Positions 44,598 through 52,644 of a stretch of DNA of 64,000 nucleotides are shown in pieces. The stretch spans positions 1-64,000 of the forward strand of contig NZ_PYAX01000008.1 of assembly GCF_003014735.1 (NCBI RefSeq), in the 5' to 3' direction. Made by a program: the position numbers and the translations under genes. Positions within the stretch are counted from its first letter, which is position 1. Each line of letters begins with the position of its first letter. This DNA is from Saccharothrix carnea. Lineage in GTDB: Bacteria > Actinomycetota > Actinomycetes > Mycobacteriales > Pseudonocardiaceae. The notes beneath the pieces were generated by a model. That model did no database searches, was not told where the DNA came from, and saw only the letters and a list, made by a program, of their open reading frames with translations.

Positions 44598-45248
44598 TCA
44601 GAGGTCGTCGACGCCGATCAGCCCGTCCTGGATCGCCCGCGCCACCAGCGCGGCCTTCGTCGGCGCCTCCCGCCCGATCAGCGCGTACTTGACCCGGATC
44701 CGCTCCAGGTGCGAGTTCACCGTGCTCAGCGAGATGCCCAGCCGCTGCGCCACGAAGTCCTTGGACTCCGACTGGAACCACTCGACCAGCACCTCGACCT
44801 CGCGCGCCGACAGCGCGGGCCGGTGGTCGGACCGGTCACCCGCCAACGCGCCCGCCAGCGACGGCGGCGTGTACGGCCTGCCCTCCGCCGCCGCCCGGGT
44901 CGCCTGCACCAGGTGCTCCGCGCCCTCCGCCTTGGTCAGGTAGCACAACGCGCCCAGCTCCAGGCACTGCAACGCGATGTCGTCGTCGGCGCGCATCGAG
45001 TACACGACGACCCTCCGACCGGCCTCGACCAGCCGGCGAAGGTCGCCGAGCACCGGCGTCGGCCCGCCCAGGTGCAGGTCGAGGATCACCACGTCGGCGG
45101 TCGCGCCCTCGCCCAGCCACGCCGAGCGCACGTCCTCACCGCCGGCCACGACCCTGATCGGTGGCGTGCCGGAGGACAGCCAGTAGGCGACACCCGCGCG
45201 CACCGCCGGGTGGTCGTCCACCACCACCGCGCTCAGCTCGTCCGCCAT
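44598..45248 (-). CDS. NarL/LuxR-type response regulator
   Basis: 216 residues. Receiver with Asp11-Asp12, phosphoacceptor Asp57 (VILDLHLGG) and Lys in CYLTKAEGAE. The HTH LSAREVEVLVEWFQSESKDFVAQRLGISLSTVNSHLERIRVKYALIGREAPTKAALVARAIQDGLI is longer than the usual LuxR form, with WFQSESKDFVA in place of an LxxxGxxNxEIA segment, as in a known actinobacterial subgroup. ATG start overlaps the 3' end of the kinase-like gene by 16 bp. Last gene of a three-gene sensor operon. Confidence 0.9.
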   Translation of the reverse strand: MADELSAVVVDDHPAVRAGVAYWLSSGTPPIRVVAGGEDVRSAWLGEGATADVVILDLHLGGPTPVLGDLRRLVEAGRRVVVYSMRADDDIALQCLELGALCYLTKAEGAEHLVQATRAAAEGRPYTPPSLAGALAGDRSDHRPALSAREVEVLVEWFQSESKDFVAQRLGISLSTVNSHLERIRVKYALIGREAPTKAALVARAIQDGLIGVDDL

Positions 45249-46390
45249 CGGGCCTCCATCCGCGTGTGCCGACCGTACGTGCCGCCTTCGACCTCGACCC
45301 GACCCCTCGCGGTTCCCACCTCGACCTCGGCATCGGAGACGACGGCCACCCGCACCTCGCCCTCGGTGCGCAGCAGGCTCACCCGCGCCCGCTCCCGTGC
45401 CGCCGACAACGCCTCCACCAGCGGCCCGGTCAGCTCCCGCCGCACGTCGGTCGGCACCGGCACGGGCGCGCCGCTGACCGCGAGCGACACCGCCACCCCG
45501 CGCCGCTCGGCGACGTGCACGCACGCCGTGACCTCGTGCACCAGCGGGTCGGGCACGTCGTCGTTCTCGGCGAACAACCGGCGCAACTGGGTCGCGGCGA
45601 GCGCGCACCGCCGCCGCGTGTCGTCGTCCCGGGGGTCGAGCACACCGTCGGCCAGGTCCGCGAGCAGCGGCAACGTGCTGCCGAGCTGCCCGGCGAACCC
45701 GGCGCGCAGGTCCTGCTCCCACTGCTCGGCCAACGCGGCCCGCGTCGCCGCGCGCTCCCGTTCGGCGGCCACCTCGACGGCCTGGGCCGCGTTGCGCAGC
45801 ATGAACCGGGTCATCACCAGGGCGCCGAGCTGCAGGCTGGTCACGCTGAGCACGACCACGCCGACGTTGCCGACCGCGGCCCGGTCCGGCGTGCCGGCGA
45901 GCAGCCACTGCCCGACGCCGAGCACGATGTGCGCCGCCTGCGCGGCGAGCAGCGCGGGGACGCGGTCCAGCAGCAACAGCAGCAGCGACCACCCGATCTG
46001 TCCCCACGACCAGTGCGCCGGCCCGAAGTGCGCGTACGACGGCAACACGGCGGTGGCCACCGCGGAAGCCGCCATCACCGCCACCACACCACCCACGACC
46101 ACCACCCGCGGCAGGGGTTCGCGGCGCACCACCCAGACCGCGCACAGCAGCGTCACCGACACCAGCACCGCCAACGTCACCCGCGCGGCCGGGTGGTGCG
46201 GGTAGGTGAGCAGGGCGCCGAAGCCGAGGCTCGCCTGCAGCACGGCGGTGACGCCGAGCAGGATCAGCCGCACGCCGGCGAACACGTGCCGCTCGGCCTC
46301 ACGGCTGTCGTCGCCGCGACCACCCTCGTCCCGGCCCCGGGAGAGCACCGGGCCCGCCCACGACCGCGCCCCGACCCGTTGATCAATCAT
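45233..46390 (-). CDS. Degenerate histidine-kinase-like membrane protein
   Basis: 385 residues: five to six membrane helices (residues ~40-200), a coiled helical linker (AAERERAATRAALAEQWEQDLRAGFAGQLGSTLPLLADLADG), then a region laid out like DHp plus HATPase but without a phosphoacceptor His-Asp motif and without DNG/GxG nucleotide motifs. Probably a non-catalytic partner of the kinase encoded just upstream (8-bp overlap), acting as signal-input or inhibitory subunit. Function inferred. Confidence 0.7.
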   Translation of the reverse strand: MIDQRVGARSWAGPVLSRGRDEGGRGDDSREAERHVFAGVRLILLGVTAVLQASLGFGALLTYPHHPAARVTLAVLVSVTLLCAVWVVRREPLPRVVVVGGVVAVMAASAVATAVLPSYAHFGPAHWSWGQIGWSLLLLLLDRVPALLAAQAAHIVLGVGQWLLAGTPDRAAVGNVGVVVLSVTSLQLGALVMTRFMLRNAAQAVEVAAERERAATRAALAEQWEQDLRAGFAGQLGSTLPLLADLADGVLDPRDDDTRRRCALAATQLRRLFAENDDVPDPLVHEVTACVHVAERRGVAVSLAVSGAPVPVPTDVRRELTGPLVEALSAARERARVSLLRTEGEVRVAVVSDAEVEVGTARGRVEVEGGTYGRHTRMEARWRTS

Positions 46391-47447
46391 CGGGCCACGC
46401 CAACCGCACCGTCGTCCGACCGGGCCGCGACGTCACCTCGGCCCGCCCGCCGACGGCCGCCATCCGCTCGACCACCGACCCGCGCAGACCCCGCCGGTGA
46501 TCCGAGACCGCGCCGACGTCGAACCCCGGACCCGCGTCGGTCACCTCCACCTCGACCCCGCCGGCGGTCGCCCGCACCCGCAGCCGCGCCGCACCCGTCC
46601 CCGCGTGCCGCTCCACGTTCGTCAACGCCTCCCGCACCGCCCGCACCAGCGCCAACGCCACCGAAGCGGGCAGCAGCACGCTCTCCCACCGCGCGTCGAC
46701 CTCCAGCGGACTGCGTTCCACCACCGCCCGCAACGACGAGCCGACGTCCACCGCGCTGTCCCGCGGCACACCCGACCCGCCGGTCAGCAGCTCCAGGTCA
46801 CGGCGCGCGTACCCGGCGACCTCCGCCGGATCGGACTCCCGCCCGTTCACCGCCACCACCAGGAACGTCGCCGACGCCGTGTCGTGCAGCAGCGCCAGGT
46901 ACTCGCGCTCACGCCTGCGCCGCTCCAACGCCACCGCCTCCTGGCGCTCCAGCGCGGCGCGCCGCGTCCGCAGCTCGTCCACCCGCCGTGACGACCGGCG
47001 CAGCAGCAGCAACGCCAACCGCGCCAACACGCACTCCACCACCACCCGCAGCGCCACCCCGCCGTCACCCCACACGGCGGTCAGGTAGACGGTGAGCAGC
47101 GCGGCCGTGGTCGGCACGGTGACCTTCGGCCCCCACTCCCACTGCAACGTGATCGCGGTGGTGGTGAGCACGTTGAGCGACCACGCGCCCGTGGCACCGA
47201 ACTGCTCCTGCGCCGCGCACAGCGCCACCACCCGCACGATCGACAGCGCGAACGCGGCCCGCGGCGACCTGAAGTCCGCCACCGCGCCGATCAGCACCAG
47301 GCCGAACAGCCCCAGGCCCAGCGGCAGGACGTCGGTCGGCACGGACAGCACGCCGAACGCGCTGATCAGCGTCACCCCGACACCGCGGACCGGCCCGGCG
47401 AACCGCGCGAAGGCGGTCAGGAGCTCGGTCTCGACCTGACCTGGCAT
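46383..47447 (-). CDS. Sensor histidine kinase (HATPase_c, LHDT motif)
   Basis: 354 residues: about five membrane helices (to ~residue 150), coiled coil VDELRTRRAALERQEAVALERRRRERE, phosphoacceptor candidate in YLALLHDTASATFLVV (the L-H-D-[TS] box of a NarL-like subgroup), and HATPase_c with REALTNVERHAGTGAA, VTDAGPGFD and RRGLRGSVVERMAAVGG. ATG start. First gene of kinase - degenerate partner - response regulator operon. A LacI-type box lies 60 bp upstream of its start. Confidence 0.88.
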   Translation of the reverse strand: MPGQVETELLTAFARFAGPVRGVGVTLISAFGVLSVPTDVLPLGLGLFGLVLIGAVADFRSPRAAFALSIVRVVALCAAQEQFGATGAWSLNVLTTTAITLQWEWGPKVTVPTTAALLTVYLTAVWGDGGVALRVVVECVLARLALLLLRRSSRRVDELRTRRAALERQEAVALERRRREREYLALLHDTASATFLVVAVNGRESDPAEVAGYARRDLELLTGGSGVPRDSAVDVGSSLRAVVERSPLEVDARWESVLLPASVALALVRAVREALTNVERHAGTGAARLRVRATAGGVEVEVTDAGPGFDVGAVSDHRRGLRGSVVERMAAVGGRAEVTSRPGRTTVRLAWPDD

Positions 47448-47506
47448 GCGGCGAACCCTAGCCGCACGGTCCGGGGTGGACGGCGGGTGACGTGCCCGCG
47501 AACGCC

Positions 47507-47520
47507 CGAGAGCGCTCCCA
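47507..47520. promoter_or_regulatory. CebR/LacI-type operator-like site
   Basis: CGAGAGCGCTCCCA matches the CebR palindrome at 12 of 14 positions (core GAGCGCTC intact). It lies between the kinase gene and the GH92 fragment, 92 bp before the fragment's start codon. It may be the leftover operator of the lost glycosidase. Confidence 0.55.
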
Positions 47521-47611
47521 TGACAACCGCGGACAGAATCCCCCCCGGGTCTTCCGGCCCACCCGCCCGGTTGGGCAGACCCGAGGGGCAGTCGACAGCT
47601 CGGGGGACGCG

Positions 47612-47803
47612 GTGCGGGTGCTCACGGCCGGGATGGCGATGGTGCCGGCGGCGGGACTGGCGGTACCGGCCACCGCGTCGGCGCGGGGCGCGGTCGGGCA
47701 CGTCGACCCGCTGATCTGCCCGTCCGGCGAGGACTTTTTTGATCTTCGGCTTGTCCCTATGACTTTCGTCAGGGGTCACCCGCACCCGTGGCCTGACGCC
47801 TGA
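47612..47803 (+). pseudogene. Truncated GH92 alpha-mannosidase-like gene (signal peptide plus first residues)
   Basis: From a GTG the frame reads VRVLTAGMAMVPAAGLAVPATASA, a clear signal peptide, then RGAVGHVDPLICPSGED, which resembles the mature N-terminus of secreted GH92 enzymes (VDPLIGT-GD). Homology then stops abruptly in AT-rich DNA that is the promoter of the next gene, and the frame ends after ~20 unrelated residues. I read it as the 5' stump of a deleted secreted glycosidase. Only about 15 residues support the GH92 label. Confidence 0.45.
47760..47771. promoter_or_regulatory. Candidate operator TGAC-N4-GTCA
   Basis: TGACTTTCGTCA, a perfect inverted repeat 62 bp upstream of the serine hydrolase-kinase-regulator operon, next to AT-rich promoter-like DNA (TTTTTTGAT...CCTATGA). 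Possible autoregulatory site of the response regulator at 50234. Confidence 0.4.
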
Positions 47804-47832
47804 CGACGTCCGGCATTCCTAGCTTCACCGGC

Positions 47833-49233
47833 ATGAAAGCCATCCTGACCAGCGTCACGGCCACCTTGGCGCTCCTCGCACCCACCCCCACCACCATCGA
47901 CGACTACCTGGCCGAAGTCATGCACAACACCGACCTACCGGGTATCTCCGTAGTCGTCACCCAAGGCGACCGCGTCCTGCACACCGCCGGCTACGGCCAC
48001 GACTCCGAAGGCGCACCCGTCACCGCCGACACCCCGATGCGGATCGCGTCGGTGAGCAAGTCGTTCACCGCCATGGCCGTCATGACACTGGTGGAGGACG
48101 GTCGGATCGCGCTGGACGAACCGGTGGCCGACCAGCTTCCCGGCTTCACCATGGCCGACCCCCGGTTCACCGGCGTCACGGTCCGACACCTGCTGAACCA
48201 GACCTCCGGCTTCTCCGACACCACGATCGACATCCCCGCGCTGGAGTCCACCACCTCCCTGGCCGACTACACCACCGAGCTGTCCTCCGGTTCGCTCGCC
48301 GCCGACCCGGGCACGCACTACGAGTACTGCAACGTCAACTACGACCTCGCCGCACGCCTGGTCGAAGTGGCGAGCGGCCAGGCCTTCGGCGACTACCTGC
48401 GCCAACACGTATTCGACCCACTCGGGATGTCGCGCAGCACCGTGTCGGCGACCGAGATCCGCCCGGCAGACGGCTACAACTCCGTCTTCGGCGCCTGGCT
48501 GAGCCGGCCCGAACTGCCGGGGTTCCTCGACTCCAGCGGCGGTGGCGGTGTCATCACCACGGCCGCCGACATGGGCAAGTGGCTGATCAGCCAGACCGGC
48601 AACGGCCCGCGACTGGTCTCACCCGAAGGTCTCCGCACCATGCACACTTCGTCCACTGTGGACGAGTACGCCATGGGCTGGGTCCCCGACGAAGGCCCGG
48701 ACGGCGTGCGGCGACTGCTGCACCCCGGCAACCTGTTCACCTACTCGGCCGTGCAGGCGATCATCCCCAGCACCGGCCACGGGTTCGCCGTGCTCGCCAA
48801 CAGCGCGGCGTTGCAGGACGAGACCTACGACATCCTCAACGGCCTGATCGCGGTGACCCAGGGCCGCACCCCCGAACCGACCGGCGGCAACCGGCAGCTG
48901 ATCGAACTCGTCCTGGGCGCCACCACCCTGCTCGCCGTGGCCCTCGGTGTGCTCGGCGTGTGGCGGTCGGCCCGCTGGGCACGACGCCGCGCGGGCTCCG
49001 CACCGTGGCGCGTGGCGCTGCGCTTCCTGCCACTCCTCGCGCCGGTCACCGTCCTCGCCGCCTACCCGGACCTGACCTCGATCCTGGTCGACGGCCGCAC
49101 CGTCACGTGGGCGCAGATGACCTACTTCCCCCTGCCGCTGACCATCACCGTCGTCGTGATCGCCCTGGCCTCCGCCGCCACGGCAACCGCCCGCCTGCTC
49201 AGCCTGCACCGACTCCGCACGACGGTCCACTGA
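47833..49233 (+). CDS. Secreted/membrane serine hydrolase (beta-lactamase family) with C-terminal membrane helices
   Basis: 466 residues. N-terminal signal sequence, class C beta-lactamase-like domain with nucleophile in SVSK (SxxK), YCN (YxN) in HYEYCNVNYDLAARL, and HPG as third motif. After ~residue 345 come three to four hydrophobic helices (LIELVLGATTLLAVALGVLGVW, LRFLPLLAPVTVLAAY, LPLTITVVVIALASAATAT), so the catalytic domain is anchored outside the cell. Followed 26 bp later by a kinase and regulator, suggesting that it acts in, or is controlled by, cell-envelope sensing. Confidence 0.9.
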   Translation: MKAILTSVTATLALLAPTPTTIDDYLAEVMHNTDLPGISVVVTQGDRVLHTAGYGHDSEGAPVTADTPMRIASVSKSFTAMAVMTLVEDGRIALDEPVADQLPGFTMADPRFTGVTVRHLLNQTSGFSDTTIDIPALESTTSLADYTTELSSGSLAADPGTHYEYCNVNYDLAARLVEVASGQAFGDYLRQHVFDPLGMSRSTVSATEIRPADGYNSVFGAWLSRPELPGFLDSSGGGGVITTAADMGKWLISQTGNGPRLVSPEGLRTMHTSSTVDEYAMGWVPDEGPDGVRRLLHPGNLFTYSAVQAIIPSTGHGFAVLANSAALQDETYDILNGLIAVTQGRTPEPTGGNRQLIELVLGATTLLAVALGVLGVWRSARWARRRAGSAPWRVALRFLPLLAPVTVLAAYPDLTSILVDGRTVTWAQMTYFPLPLTITVVVIALASAATATARLLSLHRLRTTVH

Positions 49234-49259
49234 GGATGGTTCCCGGTAATGTCCGCACC

Positions 49260-50237
49260 ATGCGCAACAGCACGGTCCTCGCCGCGCTCGCACTCGCGGG
49301 CCTGGTCAACGGGCTGGCCACGGACGTGCTGCCGGTGTGGCGGCAGTTGCTGTACCCGACCCTGGCCGTGCTCGTCCACCTGCACGGACGGCACCTGCCG
49401 GTGCGCCGAGGCGAACTGGTCATGGCCGCCGTGGGCGCACTCGGTGTGGCAATCGCCGCCGTGCGGGTGTGGGAAGGCGTCGGGGCCTTGGCGAGCCTCG
49501 GCCTGTTCGTGGTGCTGCCGTGGCTGGCCGGTCGGTTCCGGCGGCAGCAGGCGGAGCTGATCGCGGTGGGACGGGAGCGGATCGTGCAGCTGGAACGGGC
49601 ACAGGAACTGGTCGCCGAACGGGCCCGGCTGCGCGAGCGTGCCCGGATCGCGGCCGACATGCACGACTCGCTCGGCCACGAACTGGCGTTGATCGCGCTG
49701 CGCGCCGGTGCGCTGGAACTGACCGCCGACACCGAGCCCACCCGCCGGGCCGCCACCGGCCTGCGCGAGTCGGCGGTGACCGCCTCGGAGCGACTGCGGC
49801 ACACAGTCGGCGTGCTGCGCGAGGGCACCACCACGTCCTTCGAGCCACCGGACGAGACCGTGCAGGCTCTGGTGGCACGGGCAGCGGAAGCAGGCCTGCC
49901 GATAACCCTGACCGGCGACTGGGCGGCCCTGCCCGGCGAATGCACGCCACTCCCACCCCTCATCGACCGCGCCGTGCACCGTGTCGTCCAGGAAGCGCTG
50001 ACCAACGCCGCCCGGCACGCGCCCGGCGCACCCGTCACCGCGCACCTCGCCCTGACCACCGACCACGTGCAGGTCACCGTGTCCAACCCGGTCGCCCAAC
50101 CGCCACCGCCCGGCGCCGGCAGCGGTTTGGCGGGCCTGGCCGAACGGGTCCGGCTGCTCGGTGGCACGCTCCGACCGGGCGCGCACGACGGCCGGTTCAC
50201 CGTGACGGCCCGACTGCCGCGGGAGGGTGGGGCATGA
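49260..50237 (+). CDS. NarL-type sensor histidine kinase
   Basis: 325 residues, three to four short N-terminal membrane helices, coiled linker, HisKA_3 box RIAADMHDSLGHELALIALRAGALEL, HATPase_c with EALTNAARHAPGAP and GSGLAGLAERVRLLGG. The DNG motif is replaced by VSNPVAQ, seen in a DesK-like subgroup. I chose the ATG at MRNSTVL because TAATGT sits 8 bp upstream, consistent with a leaderless message; an ATG 24 bp earlier is in frame. Stop overlaps the regulator start. Confidence 0.9.
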   Translation: MRNSTVLAALALAGLVNGLATDVLPVWRQLLYPTLAVLVHLHGRHLPVRRGELVMAAVGALGVAIAAVRVWEGVGALASLGLFVVLPWLAGRFRRQQAELIAVGRERIVQLERAQELVAERARLRERARIAADMHDSLGHELALIALRAGALELTADTEPTRRAATGLRESAVTASERLRHTVGVLREGTTTSFEPPDETVQALVARAAEAGLPITLTGDWAALPGECTPLPPLIDRAVHRVVQEALTNAARHAPGAPVTAHLALTTDHVQVTVSNPVAQPPPPGAGSGLAGLAERVRLLGGTLRPGAHDGRFTVTARLPREGGA

Positions 50238-50890
50238 TCCGGGTGCTGCTCGCCGACGACGAGGCGATGGTGCGGGCCGGGGTGAAGGCGATCCTCGACA
50301 CCGACCCCGGCATCGAGGTGGTCGCCGAGGCCGCCGATGGGCAGGAGGCGGTCGAACTCGCCCGCGTGCACCAGCCGGACGTCGCCCTGCTGGACATCCG
50401 CATGCCCCGCCTGGACGGCCTCGCCACCGCCGCCGAACTGCGGCAGACCGTGCCGGACGTCGCCATCGTCATGCTCACCACGTTCGACGAGGACGAGTAC
50501 GTGGCCCGCGCGCTGGGCGAGGGCGCAGACGGGTTCCTCCTCAAGGCCGCCGACCCGAGGGAACTGCTGATCGGCGTGCGCGCGGCCGCGGACGGCGCGG
50601 CCTACCTGTCACCCAAGATCGCCCGGCGCGTGGTGGCCGGCCTGCGCGGCGGTCGCCTCACCCGCCACGACCAGGCGCGCCAACGGGTCGCCGCCCTGAC
50701 CGTACGTGAACGCGACGTGCTGGCCCTGGTGGGGGAGGGGCTGTCCAACCAGGACATCGCCCGCCGCCTGGCCGTCGCCGAGGGCACGGTGAAGGCTCAT
50801 GTCAGCGCGATCCTGCAACGCCTGGAGGTGACCAACCGCGTCCAGGCCGCGATCATCGCCTACGACGCGGGGCTGACCACCGCCAGGTAA
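50234..50890 (+). CDS. NarL/LuxR response regulator
   Basis: 218 residues. Receiver with Asp8-Asp9, phosphoacceptor Asp54 (LLDIRMP) and Lys in GFLLKAADPRE; LuxR HTH LTVRERDVLALVGEGLSNQDIARRLAVAEGTVKAHVSAIL. ATGA overlap with the kinase. The 3' end overlaps the convergent MerR gene by 31 bp. Probable targets: its own operon with the serine hydrolase. Confidence 0.93.
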   Translation: MIRVLLADDEAMVRAGVKAILDTDPGIEVVAEAADGQEAVELARVHQPDVALLDIRMPRLDGLATAAELRQTVPDVAIVMLTTFDEDEYVARALGEGADGFLLKAADPRELLIGVRAAADGAAYLSPKIARRVVAGLRGGRLTRHDQARQRVAALTVRERDVLALVGEGLSNQDIARRLAVAEGTVKAHVSAILQRLEVTNRVQAAIIAYDAGLTTAR

Positions 50891-51642
50891 CCGTGCAACG
50901 CCGCCGCGCCCTCCAACATCGCCCTGGCCCGCCGCCCCAACTCGACCTCCCGCGCGGTGATGGCCGCCCGCAACGCCTCCGCACCACCCGAACTGCGGAA
51001 CTCGTCCATGATCGGCTTGATCGCGGGCAGCGGATACCGGCTCTGCCGCAGCATCGCCACCAGACGCGCGTCACGGACCTCGGTCGGCCCGAACCGCCGG
51101 TGCCCGTCGCGGTCACGCCCCGGCGCCAACAACCCGGCCGCCTCCCACACCCGCAACGCCGAAGGCCGCACACCGAGCCTCGCGGCCAACTCCCCAACCC
51201 TCAACCCGGCCCGCGGCACGCCGACGGACCGCCGCCCTGCCTCCACCCTCACCCCCGCCTCCCGCGCCACCCCCACCGCCTCCGCCCCCACCTCTCGCCC
51301 CACGCCCGCCGCCTCCCGCGCCACCGCCTCCAATGCCTCCGCCGTCGCCCGCAACCCCAGCCGCTGCCCGTGCGCCGCCGCGTGCTCCGCGTCCACCCGT
51401 GCCACCGCGGCGTCCGACGAGCCCGCGTGCACCAAGCGCATGATCGCCTTGGCCGCCTCCCACCCGTACCCGCGCCCCAACGCCCGGTACGTCGTCAACG
51501 CCCGCCGGTGCCGCTCGTCGAACACCCGGTACCCCGCCGGCGAACGTTCGGCCGGCGGCAGCACCCCGGCGTCGAGGTAGTTGCGCACCTGCTGGGCCGA
51601 GATGCCCGCGGCACGGGCCAGATCCACCGGGCGAAGCCCCAC
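50860..51642 (-). CDS. MerR-family regulator with two HTH domains (TioE-like)
   Basis: 260 residues. First MerR HTH at the N-terminus (RPVDLARAAGISAQQVRNYLDAGVLPPAERSPAGYRVFDERH), second near residue 165 (RVGELAARLGVRPSALRVWEAAGLLAPGRDRDGHRRFGPTEV), joined by an Ala/Val/Glu-rich helical region. The two-HTH layout lets one chain contact a whole operator. GTG start behind GGAGGAG. Divergent from the ABC exporter genes; the palindrome at the exporter start is the obvious target. Confidence 0.85.
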   Translation of the reverse strand: MGLRPVDLARAAGISAQQVRNYLDAGVLPPAERSPAGYRVFDERHRRALTTYRALGRGYGWEAAKAIMRLVHAGSSDAAVARVDAEHAAAHGQRLGLRATAEALEAVAREAAGVGREVGAEAVGVAREAGVRVEAGRRSVGVPRAGLRVGELAARLGVRPSALRVWEAAGLLAPGRDRDGHRRFGPTEVRDARLVAMLRQSRYPLPAIKPIMDEFRSSGGAEALRAAITAREVELGRRARAMLEGAAALHGYLAVVSPAS

Positions 51643-51658
51643 CGCACACTCCTCCACG

Positions 51659-51675
51659 TTCAACGGGAATTTGAA
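51659..51675. promoter_or_regulatory. Secondary MerR-site candidate
   Basis: TTCAA-N7-TTGAA, a shorter relative of the 51724 palindrome, lying 16 bp upstream of the MerR gene start. Possible autoregulatory site. Confidence 0.4.
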
Positions 51676-51723
51676 GGTTATCCGACCTCTTCCAGCTACC
51701 ACTCCCGAAAACCTTAAACGTAG

Positions 51724-51747
51724 GACTTCAACGATACGGTTGAAGTC
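51724..51747. promoter_or_regulatory. Perfect palindrome at the exporter promoter (MerR operator)
   Basis: GACTTCAAC-GATACG-GTTGAAGTC: 9-bp perfect arms, 6-bp spacer, ending on the base before the ATPase ATG. The spacer and right arm contain TACGGT, a -10-like hexamer 7 bp before the ATG, implying a leaderless message whose promoter core is inside the operator, so binding should repress. Confidence 0.75.
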
Positions 51748-52644
51748 ATGGAAACCGGCGACAACCAGCGGAAACCCCGCGTCGTGCGCACGCGCGACCT
51801 GCGCATGCGGTACGGCTCCACCGACGTGCTGAAAGGCGTGGACCTGACCGTCGAACGAGGCGAGGTGGTGGCGCTGCTCGGCCCCAACGGCGCGGGCAAG
51901 ACCACGACCATCGAGATCCTGGAGGGCTTCCGCAAGCGGTCCGGCGGCGACGTCGAGGTGCTCGGCGTCGACCCGGACCACGGTGACGAGGCGTGGCGGG
52001 CCAGGCTGGGCGTGGTGCTGCAGTCGTGGCGCGACCACGGCCGGTGGCGGGTGCGCGAGCTGCTGTCCTACCTCACCCTCTTCTACCGGCCGTACCGCGA
52101 GCGGGTGTTCGACCCCGACGAGCTGATCGGACTCGTCGGCCTGACCGACCACGCCGACCGGCGGATCGGCACGCTGTCCGGCGGGCAACGGCGGCGGCTG
52201 GACGTCGCGGTCGGCCTGGTCGGGCAGCCCGACCTGCTGTTCCTGGACGAGCCGACCGTCGGCTTCGACCCCGAGGCGCGGCGCGGGTTCCACGAACTGG
52301 TGCGCCGCCTGTCCGGCACCACCATCCTGCTCACCACCCACGACCTGGCGGAGGCGGAGAAGCTGGCCGACCGCATCGTGATCCTGGTGTCCGGCCGCGT
52401 CGTCGCCGATGGCACGGCGGCACAGCTGGCCGCCCGGATCGCCGGCAAGGCCGAGGTGCGGTACCGCCTGCACGGCGAGGAGCACGTGCTCTCGGTCGCC
52501 GACTCCACCTCCTACGTCCGCGAGCTGTTCGAGGAGCACGGCAAGGCGGTGGACGACCTCGAAGTGCGGCGCGCGAGCCTGGAGGACGTGTACCTGGCGC
52601 TGGTGCGCGAATCCGAGCACAAGTCCGAGGCGGTGGTCGCGTGA
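51748..52644 (+). CDS. ABC drug-exporter ATPase (DrrA/CcmA type)
   Basis: 298 residues. Walker A GPNGAGKTT, Q-loop LGVVLQSWRDHGRW, signature LSGGQRRRLDVAVGL, Walker B LLFLDEPTVGFDPEA, H-loop LLTTHDLAEAEKLAD; C-terminal ~80-residue domain typical of DrrA-like ATPases. ATG directly abuts the palindrome and no Shine-Dalgarno is present. The stop overlaps the permease GTG. Exports a drug or lipid with the next gene under MerR control. Confidence 0.92.
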   Translation: METGDNQRKPRVVRTRDLRMRYGSTDVLKGVDLTVERGEVVALLGPNGAGKTTTIEILEGFRKRSGGDVEVLGVDPDHGDEAWRARLGVVLQSWRDHGRWRVRELLSYLTLFYRPYRERVFDPDELIGLVGLTDHADRRIGTLSGGQRRRLDVAVGLVGQPDLLFLDEPTVGFDPEARRGFHELVRRLSGTTILLTTHDLAEAEKLADRIVILVSGRVVADGTAAQLAARIAGKAEVRYRLHGEEHVLSVADSTSYVRELFEEHGKAVDDLEVRRASLEDVYLALVRESEHKSEAVVA

